Source: Trichobilharzia regenti (taxonomy: Eukaryota; Platyhelminthes; Trematoda; Strigeidida; Schistosomatidae). Taken from it: a DNA stretch of 64,000 nucleotides. The translations under genes and the position numbers were made by a program. The stretch lies in the NCBI GenBank assembly GCA_944472135.2, contig OX235265.1, positions 1,800,501-1,864,500 of the forward strand. Reading direction: 5' to 3'. The notes beneath the pieces were generated by a model that had not been told where the DNA came from, searched no databases, and saw only the letters and a list, made by a program, of their open reading frames with translations. This document shows, in pieces, positions 20,533-32,500 of this stretch; the first letter of the stretch is position 1; each line of letters begins with the position of its first letter.

Positions 20533-23500
20533 CTGAAAAAAGAATAAAAGAAGAGAAGTTACACTGTAGTCATATCTACCGTACATTATATTATTATTGT
20601 TTCATTTAATTCCTAGAGGAACATCGAGCTTCAGTCACACGCCTTCATTAAATTTTGGTTCTCTGTCAACGTTTGCATCACTTGGATCATCACCATGTCT
20701 GCCACACGCTTCCATCTCCTCTTTGCATCACCTCCTCCATATAACCTCACCCTCGTACTGAGGACCAACTAACCGATTACCCTTTGGGTTCCCCTCAAGT
20801 GATGGCCTGTCATGTGATGTCACTTAATGGTTTGTTTTCTCAGAGTAAGACCAATCCACATCCATTTCTTCCTACTTATATGTTGCACAATCGGTTCCTG
20901 CTGGGTTGGTTCGCTCATTGTCAGGGATCCCTCAATATTGCTGATCTTTTCCGGCCAGTCATCTGATCTTGAGTAGTACTGAATGAAGACAACTGTTGAT
21001 GAAAGCCTGTACTTTCTTTGAAGTGTCCTTCGTGATGTGACGCCAAGTCTCTGATGTATAGAGTAGCACTGACTTCATATTGGAGTTGAAAATCCGGATG
21101 TTATTTTTCATGCTGAGTGCTGTTGATCTCCACACAGACTTGAGAGTAATGAAAGCTTGTCTTTCTTTCGCGAACCTCTTTTTGATATCCTCATCAGTTC
21201 CGTTTGCTTGTACTTGATACGATGTTTCCCAGATCAGTCGGTTGGTATGTAGGTAAAGGAGGTTGCTTCTTTCAGATTTGATTGTATGGAGGATTTAATC
21301 ATGGGCTGACATCAGTTAGAGAACCACTGGAAAACCTGGGAGTACTGGACGTCTGTTTCTCTAGTCCTAGTTTAGGACTCTTCAGCAGTACGCGCCCGCC
21401 GGGATTCGAACCCAGGACCTTCTGGTTACAAGGCGAGCTAGCTCGTAGACCATTGAGCCACTGGGACCCGATCCAATGGTCCTTGAATTCTAACTTCTAC
21501 AAGTACTGCTGAAGAGTCCCAAACTAGGACGAAACGGCTGTCCAGTACTCCCTGGTTTTCCAGTGGTTCATGATTAAATCCTCCATATATGAGAAAGCTA
21601 AATTAAACAATGTGACAAAAAAGGATTTAAGAATGATTAACACAACATTTGGTAATCCAATCAAATTAGGATTACCAAAGTAGGTTAAGAGTAATAATAA
21701 ACTGCTTTTGAATACACAGGGAGGCTTAAGCTTATAAATAGCTATAGCCTCGGCGTATTTCATTATGCGTCCTTGACCGTTTTTATAGATGACGACCTTA
21801 AAGGCTGAGTTAACATCAATCTTACGGTTCATCTCGACTAGATGTTTAGCTAAAGACGAAGTTGGTAGTCTGACCCCTGCATCTATTGGTTTACCACAAT
21901 TCATTTGTTTTTCTAGCCATTTTGGGATATACTCTCCCAACCTCACGTGCAAAGCGCGATTACTCCTCCCTATGTATGTGTGTCCACAAACACACGAAAA
22001 TTGGTAAATTTTGTGGGGTGTGATATAATCACTTGTGCACTTTTGAGGTTTGCAGTGGAGCATACTTGTAGCTTTTTCGAAAATTACAAGCTGGGCTGCA
22101 TAATAGGTTCTGCGGATGGTCGAATTCAACCTTTGTCTCAAAATCCTACTGTTTATTTTCCCATTATATGGTAATTTGATGAGAACATTTCTTTCTTAGG
22201 GGCGGTATAGATTGTAGGTTTACAGACTAATTGACTTGTACACCTGTTTATATTAAATTAGAACCAGAGATGGGGAGCTCATTGAAGAGTAAATATTTCT
22301 TCACTCAAACTTCCTGTCTTCTAAATGTCTAAATGGGGATATTTTTTTGTGTATTCAAGATCATGTGTTAAATTTCTGGGAACATGAGTTCACTGGCTGG
22401 AAGCCGATGGACCATATTTCCGCATACCCTACCACAATGTAACTGTTCCACTTTTCAGTTTAAAATCCTCTACGTTATTTCAAGATTCAATTTTGATTAA
22501 ATATATACCAAGTGTACTTTTAATACTTCTATGAAAGATAATGAACACAATATACATTTTAAGGAAAAAAAAACTTACGGCTATCCACGATCCAAGAGTT
22601 TTTCCAGTAAGACTGTGAAACTCTCTTTTTATTGCACCCATATCAATAGGAGATCGTGAAACAACTATACGAATTAATGTTGTATCTCTCGTTCCAGCTC
22701 CTCTCATAGAATCTCTGAGTTTTTTAGCAAAGTACAGGGGTTTATTGTTAATACATTTCACTGAAATTATAGAAGGTAAACGGATGAAAAAATAAATGAC
22801 AAGGAGATTAAAGCAACAAGAAACTATGGGAACAAATCAACAAGCGAGAGCCAATTGCTCAACAAATATGTAGGAGAAAGTGGAGGTCAATTGATCGGGT
22901 ATACGTCGAGGAGGCCACCGAGTGACATTGCACGTCAGGCCATCGCTCGAGTGAAATCCCAATGGAAAGTGACGAGTGGGTCATCAATGCCAGGGTGACA
23001 TGAAGGCGATTGTGTAAGCAAGAGATGAGAGAGGTTGGTCGATCGTGGACGCGGCTGAAGAGGACAGTAGAAAATAGAAAAAAGTGCAGATGTGTTGTTG
23101 AAGCCCTATGTTGCATTTGGAACGCAAGCGAATAATAATAAAGCAACTAATGTTTTCAAGATTTAGTACGGTTGAAAGTGAAGTTCTGCAGACATTATTT
23201 CTGCCACTCACTTGTAGGATTTTACAGCCAAAGAGTTTGAATTGTACACGTAATCAGTGTTGGACTGAAAGTTAGTTTGAAGTTAAGCAATTTAGACTTG
23301 ATTTCACGGAAACTTGATTTGAAACTAGGATAAAAGCGTAAGACTGTATTGTATCTGAATCCTTGATATCCTCTCTAACTAACTGGCTCCACGATTGCTC
23401 AAAAGCTCTCATCTCTACGTCAAACGATCTCCTCTATATCACTTTCTCACACCAAACTCGTTTTTGCCTGTCAAGTTCCACTCGGAGGTCTACTTGTCGC

Positions 23501-26500
23501 GCTTTGTCACTCAAAGACCTCCACGGTGTATATTGCAACTATCTCCATTTTATACATAATATTTTTTAGCCAATAGGTTCTTATTTGGTTAGTCCCACAG
23601 TTCCTTGTAATATAATTCTTCCTGGCCATTCAATCTTCAGTATGAAGTGAAAACGATTGCTGATGAAAGTCTACAGTTTACTGGAAATGTTTCTGGTGAC
23701 GCGCGCGGCTAAGTGATCTAATATCGGCGTTGAAAACCCAAATTTTGTTCCTAATACCGAGTGCTGCCTATTTTCAAGATGTTTTCAGAATGATGGTCTG
23801 TTTCGTCTTCCCGACCCTGATTTTGACATTCCCGTTTGTAGAGCCTGTTGACAGGGATTGACGGTTATTGTTATTGATTGATGGATCTCTTCATCACCTC
23901 TGCCTCCTCACTGTTCACTTGAATTCCTGTCTTTCCTACTTCTTCTGACAACTTGTTGGTTTTCACCTGTAGGTCTTCGAGTTTGTGTGACATTAAATAT
24001 AAATCGTCCTCATAGTCGAGGTCTTCTAGAGCAAATTTTCAGCCCAGTTTATGCCCGTTTTCTCATCTTAAGGTCTGCCGCATGATACAGTTCACCGTAA
24101 TTAGGAATATAATCGGTGATGATAGGTAGGCAGTCTTGTCTTATTCGCGTATTCACTCCAAAATCCTAACTGAGTTTTCCGTTGGGGATCAACTGACACG
24201 TGGCATCACTATCATATAGCTGTTGAATAACACTGATAAGGATTTGTAGTACTGCAAGCCATAGTGTTGAAGAAGCTTCCAAATTACTTCTTGGTCAGCA
24301 CTGTCTGTTGAAGGCCTCTTCAAAGTCGATGAAACTGAGGTAGAAGTATGACTGTTCTCTGTTCAACGGCGATGATGATGGGTAGACTTTCAGTTTATCC
24401 AGACATAATTTGGTTTCCCTGAATCCAACTTCTTTCATTCAGAGTTCTGTATCCTGAGCATGATTTTAATCCATCCAGTTTAGCATGATTTAATTTTTTG
24501 CCTGATGTGTAAAAAAGCGTGACTGACTAGTTACTTCCGCAGAGAACTTAGACAATATAAAGTAGTTTACCACCTAGTGGTGAAATTCACCTATTCAATG
24601 AGTTGTATACTTCCGAGCTATTTAAAATCAGTTGGCCGAGTGTGTTCATGTTCATATTTCATTGTATTCGAGTATTTTAGCATCCTCTTCTGGAATATTC
24701 TTTTCAAGCAAAAATGGATGAATAGTTTAAGTATATGTACTGGATCAACTAAACTTGCAAATTATTTCTATGGACATCTTTTCATCATTTATTTTATTCC
24801 TGTGCATTCTAAGAGGAGCATACGGGACTTCAAGTAAGAGCCTTGGAGTTTCACTAGCAGTGGTGTTTGTTTTCACGGGGGTGGGGTTGCTAGCCTCACA
24901 CCCAATCTTCCCTCTTTTTCAGAATTATAGCAGGCCACGGCGGTAGAGGTGTGTGTCGGTCGGGAATCGAACCCCGGACTACCTTCATGGTTAGCCAGCA
25001 CTCTAGCACTAAGCCACCGACACACATGGACAATTGCCATATAATGTCAGTTTATTTTAAAAATTTAATGTTTAAGAAACCATAATTGTAAGTACTCATT
25101 ATCGAGGCTCTAAATGACCGATTTTGAGGATTTCACCTAGATTTCACAAGGTATTTCAGATCTGTAGAGCTGTGGCTTATTGGTTTAGTGGGTAATTGGT
25201 CTCACTGAGTCGGCCGAGTGTACAAACCCCTCTCCTTAGTTTGGGAATCATCGCAGTACGCACACACTGGGTTTCGAACCCAATACCTTCCACTTTAATA
25301 GCAGGCCAGCATATCATTCATTGACCAGACCATGAATTCTAACTTCTAACAGTTTGTGACTTTAGCGCGACCATTAACCATTGTCATCGGAGCGAACTCC
25401 ATCTTCACTCCCAACTAGATGGACCTCATTAGTCAAGACCTCTCACTAGAACTCTAGGAAACTCCATCCTGTATAAAGTTACTAGCGAGCACCAAGAGTT
25501 GATTTGTAGGGATTTGATTTTTTTCGATTTGATCACGGATCGATATCATTTACAGAACTGATCCGGGGTCAAACTGGGAAATTAAATCAATTCTTGAAAA
25601 TTGTACATATGTAATGTGTTCATTTTCTTGTGAAGTGAACCACCATCCCACTATACCACTCAAAAATAAATAAATAAAAACGAGTTTACAAAATCCCTTT
25701 ACAGTTAGATAATTTCAGCCCGTAGTCATCGACAGGTCATCCCCCATTTCACTGGATTCTCTCCAATCAATATCCACAAGCTCTAATCTCCTCCTCACAT
25801 GGTTTCCTGCATGTCACTGACAGATTTCTAACTCATAATCTCTCCATTAGGATTCCACTCAACTGCCTGTCTGCCCACCTGGAGCATGATATCACGCAAC
25901 GATGTCTTCAGCGTATGTCCAATCCATCTTTGTAGATTTCGTTCTTCAAGTTTTTCAGTGAACGAAATATTCCCATATTGAGTCATACGAAAAAGGCACA
26001 AACAGCGAAGAAAATTTTCTTTTCGACGATTCATTTTCATGAGCTATACAATCGTAATTATAGTTAACAAAGAAATCTTTAGATCAATCAGATACTAGTA
26101 AATTTTGTCCTTGAAAAAATATTGTATTGCATAATGTAAGGTGTAAGACGGGATGACTAATTGTAAGTTAGAAAGGAGACAGAAGTTGGCATGACGTAGT
26201 AATTGTGAAATAATGAACGATACATACATTCTCTCGCCCTACCATGGCCAGAGTAAAGTTCTTACTACAATTTTGCTTCTTTCCTTCATTATATAAGTCC
26301 ACTATTATTATTATTATTATTACTTTTATTATCATTATTATTCCTATCATCAACATTTTATTACCACTCTATTACTGTTTATTAATAACATTCCTTTTTC
26401 ACACAGATCTTATACACAAATACTTTATAGCCTTTCCACTAGTTCCTGTCCCCTGTTCTACACGAGCTTATTGACTAGTTGGTCATTATCTCACACTTAT

Positions 26501-29500
26501 CACGTACGTCATGCCAACTTCTGTCTCCTTTCTAACTCTCGAAAAATACCCATTTATTCATAAGTAAAAACACAGTTTTTGTTCAGCGAAGAAATTTCTT
26601 TTCAACGACTTCATTTTCAAGCTGTACAGTCGTATTTATATTACAGAAAAAGGTTATTAGGTGGCACTAAATAATTGCTCAGTCAATGTACGGATATATG
26701 TGATAAAAGTTATAAGGGGTAGAGTTGAAGTGGATAAATTACAAAAATATTAAAGATTGTTCTATAACAAAAATGTCAAGTGTTGTCTAAAAAATTATGA
26801 AAATTAGGAGTACGATTACGATAAGAATGAAGATGTGAAGTGAAGTGGAAAGAATTCAAGTGGTAAAATAAAATAAAAACTAGAAAGAACATTCTTATGA
26901 CCAAGGTAAGGAAAGGGGTTTGACAAAACGCTTTTGAACACATAATTTAGGTTTCTGTTCATGTATAGCTAAAGCTTCCGCTAGCTATGCATAAGTGAAG
27001 AAAATGTAGACTTTTGGATCGATTGGATTTTGCCATGTATATAACTTTGAAAGATGAATCACGTGGGGCTAAATGACCAGATTCTGACAGGTGATCACAA
27101 ATAGACGACTTTGCAGTTCTACGTTCGCCTTTCATTAACCAAACCGGATAGTGTTCAGCTACACGTTTTCGGAGATTACGCTTACAACGTCCAATATAAA
27201 CAGCTCCACAAGAGCAGGTAAAAGAGTAAATGCCCTTAGATGTGGACAACTTCTAACTTACAATTAGTCATCCCGTCTTACACCTTACATTATGTAATAC
27301 AATATTTTTTCAAGGACAAAATTTACCAGTATCTGATTGATCTAAAGATTTCTTTGTTAACTATAATTACGATTGTATAGCTCATGAAAATGAATCGTCG
27401 AAAAGAAAATTTTCTTCGCTGTTTGTGCCTTTTTCGTATGACTCAATATGGGAATATTTCGTTCACTGAAAAACTTGAAGAACGAAATCTACAAAGATGG
27501 ATTGGACATACGCTGAAGACATCGTTGCGTGATATCATGCTCCAGGTGGGCAGACAGGCAGTTGAGTGGAATCCTAATGAAGAGAAATCTGTCAGTGACA
27601 TGCAGGAAACCATGTGAGGAGGAGATTAGAGCTTGTGATATGTGCGTCGGTGGCACAGTGGTTAGGACTCTCGCCCACCATGCACATGGTTCGGGGTTCG
27701 AACCCCCGCCGACGCACACCTGATATCTATGGTCGGCCTGCAAAATTTGGGCTACCGATATCCATACTGAAAATTCCATACTTTTTAGAATACGGTGTGG
27801 ATTATTATTATTATTGTATCCTTTAGTTCCTAGAGGAACATAGGGCTTCAGCTGCGCACCTCCATTGACTTCGGTTTTCTGACAACTTTTTCACCCTGCT
27901 CCAGGTCTGCCCACATGCTTTCATCTCCTCTTCACATGACCTCCTCCAAGTCACCCTTGGACGACCAACTCGCCGCCTCCCTTTCGGGTTCCACTCGAGG
28001 GCTTGTCTAGTGATGTCACTTGATGGTTTCCTCAGCGTATGGCCAATCCATCTCCATTTCTTTCTGCCTATTTGTTTCACAATCGGTTCCTGATTGGTTC
28101 GCTCCCAGAGATCCCTGTTGCTGATCTTTTCTGGCCATCTGATCTTGAGTATTGAGCGGAGACAGTTGTTAATGAAGGTTTGAAGTTTGTTTGAGATGCT
28201 CTTTATGACTCGCCAAGTCTCTGATCCGTATAGTAGCACTGACTTCACATTGGAGTTGAAAATCCGGATCTTATTTTTGATGCTGAGTGCTGTTGACCTC
28301 CACACAGATTTGAGAGTAATGAAAGCTTGTCTTGCTTTTCCGATTCTGGCTTTGATGTCCTCGTCAGTTCCGCCTGTAGTTGAGACGATGCTTCCCAGGT
28401 AGGTGAAGGAGGTTGTTTCTTTCAGGTTCTTCCCATTTATGCTTATTGTGGTCTGTTGTTGTTGTTGTTGATGTTGGCTAGGAATCTTCATCATCTCTGT
28501 TTTATCTATGTTCACGTGAAGTCCTATCTTTGATGCTTCTTCTGCCAACTTGTTACTTTTCACTTGCATATCTTCCAGTTTATGGGAAATCAGACATATA
28601 TCATCGGCGAAATCCAGATCCTCCAAGTCTTTTGTGTCAGTCCATTTTATGCCTGTTCCCTCGTTGGTTGCCGTTGTCTGTCGCATTATCCAATCAATTG
28701 CAATCAGGAAGATCATTGGTGATAGTAGACAGCCTTGCCTCACTCCCGTCCTCACTTCGAAGGCTTCCGTAAGTTTCCCGTTGTGGATTACTTGGCATGC
28801 AGCATTGTCGTATAACTGTTGGATGAGGTGTATAATTGTCGATGGGACCCCGTAGTAGCGAAGTAGTTTCCAAATGACCTCTCGATCGACGCTGTCGAAG
28901 GCCTTTTCAAAGTCGATGAAGTTGAGATAGAGAGGTGACTGCCATTCCAAGCTTTGTTCAATGATGATCCGTAGAGTGGCGATTTGATCAATACATGATT
29001 TGTTTCTCCTGAATCCAGCCTGTTCCGGACGAAGTTTTTCATCTAGGGCTTGTTTGATTCTCTCCAGGATGATGCGACTTAGTATCTTGCTTGGAATGGA
29101 CAGAAGCATAATTCCACGCCAGTTTTTACATTGACTTAAGTCTCCTTTCTTTGGAAGTTTGAATAAGTAACTGTTCTTCCAATCCTCGGGTACTTTGCCC
29201 TCTTTCCACACCTTCTCCAGTAGTGGTGTCATCAAGTCCGCTGTTGTCTCTGGGTCTATTTTCAAAGCCTCTGCTGGGATTCCATCTGGTCCCGGTGTTT
29301 TCCCAGTTTTAAGCATCTTGATTGCATTCAGGACTTCTGATTTCGTCGGGGGGTCAGTGTTCACTGGTAGTTCTGCTTCCGTTGTTGGTATTGCTGGACG
29401 TGTTGTAGGTGGCGGACGATTTAGAAGTCTTTTGAAGTGTTCAACCCAGTGCTTTCTCTGTTCCACCTCTTTGGTGATTGACTTTCCATTGTCGTCCTTT

Positions 29501-32500
29501 ATTGGCTTAATCTGTGTCGAACGTTTGCCCGAAAGGTTCCTAGTTGTTTGGTAGAGTGTGGCGAGGTCTCCTTTGCCTGCAGCTTGTTCTGCTTCGTTTG
29601 CCATGGTTTCATAATATTTTCTTTTGTCTTCCCTGGCACTTTTCTTCACTCTTTTGTTCAGTGTATTGTAGCTTGCATTCAGCTCCTGTTTTTGTTGCTC
29701 GTCAGTGCACTGGATAATCTTTTGCTTCACTGTCCTTCTCTCTTCTATTAGTTTCCAAGTGTCCGTAGTGAGCCACTGTTTGTCCTGTCTCTTTTTTCTG
29801 CCTAGAATTTCTATGCAGGTTTGGCTCCACACCGTTTTCAAGTTGTTCCAGTGCTTTTCAACGCCGACCTCTTCGCTAGTGTTGATTTGTGTCTCGGCTT
29901 TGTCCTTTATGCTTGCAATGAAGATGTCCTTTGTAGCCTGGTCCTTCAGCTTTTGAGTGTTGAACTTGGCTTGTGGTCTATCTGCAGCTCCTGATTCCCT
30001 GAAAGCTTTTAATTTGATTTGGATTGTCCCTTGTACGAGATAGTGGTCTGAGCCAACGTCTGCTCCTCTTCTTGCTTTTGTGTCCAGTAGGCTGCGCCTC
30101 CACTTCCTTGAGATTGAGATGAAGTCGATTTGGTTTTTGGTTTGCCCGTCTGGTGACACCCATGTAGCCTTGTGGATATCTTTGTGCTTGTATACACTGC
30201 CACCAATCACCAGTTCGTTGAAGGCGCAGAAGTCGGCGAAGAGTTCTCCGTTTTCATTCATTTCTCCTAGAGCTTCTCTACCCATGATGAGTTCCCTTCC
30301 CGTATTGTCTGGTCCCAGTTTGGCGTTCATGTCTCCCATTAGTATTTTCATGTCGCCAGCTGGAGTATTGTCCATTGTTGCCTGTAGTTGCCTGTAGAAT
30401 TCTTCTTTCTTCTCGAGGTCTGCGTTGTTTGTGGGTGCATAACATTGTATGATTGACACTTTCCTTCCTTTGGAGTTGAACCTGGCGGTCATTATCCTGG
30501 ACGAAATCGCCTCCCATTGTATCAGGGCTTTCGTTGCCGTTGGTGACATCATGATAGCCACGCCCTCGGTGTGCGTGTGGTTATCTTCTGGGTGACCGGA
30601 GTAGATCACTGACTCACCTGTTGACAATTTGGTGAGTCCACTCCCATTCCATCTGCTCTCACATATTCCCAGCACTTGTATTCCGTATCTTTTCATCTCG
30701 TTGGCGATCTGGGCAGCTTTCCCAGTCTCGTACATAGTTCGGACGTTCCATGTTCCTACACAGACTTTTTCTTTTGGTGCAAGGAGGTTCATCATACTGA
30801 AGTTTCTTTAGCAATTTTTGTTTACAGGGTGGGGTTGCTAGCCTCACGCCTGAGAAAAGAATGATTACATTAAGTAAAAGTTTAGAGAGAAGCAACTTTT
30901 TGGGTTGCTTCCACATACGGTGTGGAATCAAGCTGTAATTAAAAATATAAAGTAAATATTGACTCAATGTTTTACAAACATCTTTTAAATAATATGCTAA
31001 CCATTCCTGACAGTTTAAATTAGCGATTTCTCTGAATATGTTGTCTATGAATAGATTCATGTCATTTATGCGTAAATAGTAAAATTATTATTTCACTTTT
31101 TTGAATTTACTAAATCACATTATCATCAGCTGTCAGTATTCATGTTGTTTCTACATTTTCTGAGACAAAAAAAACCCACTAAAATTCTTGATTAAGATTG
31201 ACACATTGTCAACAATAAAGAATTCACTAACAACGATCATACAAGTAAAAACTTCTATTATCATAATTATAGAACTTAATTTAAGTAGGCGAGTACATAT
31301 TTTCAATAAATTCTCATCAGGCTTTACATTACAAAAGACTCAGCAATTGAATTGCGGGCAACGAAACTTTGAAAAAAAAAAGAGCTGAAACATTCGTTGC
31401 CACTCGATGTGTATAATTCCAATGCAGGTGAAGGATAACCTACCGAGTCTGACAACTTCAGTGTATACATTTATAGATTTAACTGTTTATGTGGAGGAGA
31501 CAATTACATAGGTAGAACGCCTTGGCAGCTTACTGACGCCTTTTGGAGCATTGTTCAATTGTAAAGACAATCAGAAATTCTATACCGATATGTCTAGTAG
31601 TGGATATGGAACACAAGATTGACACAAACAAATTCAGTTTTAACAATTCTATACACAGAATGTCACCTTAACTCTCTTGGTTAGGATGTCTTTGATTGCT
31701 AAGCACAGCTGAGGTAGTTGCCATAATGATTTTTCAACTCAATTTCTATATCCAGAAGAAGTTTGTTCAGTATTGACCCCACCTTAAAATAGTTATCTCT
31801 CACGGTGACACGGATAGCTCTAAATATACTCTTATGGTTTTTGCTTGTAATGTTAACTGTATTACGACTTCATGCACTTCTGTAGTTGTACATTTTATTC
31901 TTGGTTTCACAATTTATCAATACTATTATATTATCTAATCACTAAGTTACAATAGTTATTATTCCCTCTAACCCTACCAGTATGCACATTCGACTTATAT
32001 ACTCACCCACCGTTGCCTAGATTATATAAACACTTGAATGAATTTATCCTTGTTATTATTATCGTTATTATGATCACCCCAATTGTTATCCACTAATCCA
32101 CTCCAGTGAACGTTGAGTTTTTGGATGGTTTGTGCCTAGGTTATACCCAGATGTTTTGATTTCATTCCCTTTTATAGGTTTGATCAAATCTTGTGTATGA
32201 TTTTGAAGGATTTTGCGAATGTACGCGTATATAGTTCAATGACAGAACGTCTGGTGAATACAAGACATTCAATGCCATTCGAAAAATCCTTTTTTTTATA
32301 ACAGCTTGATTCCACACCGTATTCTAAAAAAGTAAGGAATTTTCAGTATGGATATCAGTAGCCCAAATTTCGCAGGCCGACCATAGATATCAGGTGTGCG
32401 TCAGCGAGGGCTCGAACCCCGAACCATGTGCATGGTCGGCGAGAGTTCTAACCACTGTGCCACCGACGCACAGGTAATATACAAGATTCGATCAAACCTA

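Larger units (their letters stand above)
25775..27637. repeat. Large inverted repeat: chimeric RTE-tail/PLE-end arms
   Basis: Left arm 25775-26173 and right arm 27251-27637 are inverted and nearly identical. Each arm fuses a piece of the RTE C-terminus ([20 protein letters not shown], then RQAVEWNPN) to a PLE-type end with the gaaaagaaaattttcttcgc motif. Both arms contain the same chimeric open frame ([20 protein letters not shown]...), 70 codons minus and 77 codons plus. A smaller inverted pair (26167-26197 with 26506-26536) lies inside. The shared chimera means one copy arose by inverted duplication of the other. Confidence 0.88.

Noticed and set aside
22480..22578. Extension of annexin exon 5 past its donor (93-codon ORF)
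   Set aside because: Coding similarity stops at SWIA where GTAAGT occurs, and the family continuation [11 protein letters not shown] is found downstream in exon 6.
28530..28855. Plus-strand ORFs of 80-105 codons across the RTE copies
   Set aside because: They are antisense shadows of the RTE coding frame and recur identically opposite each RTE copy.
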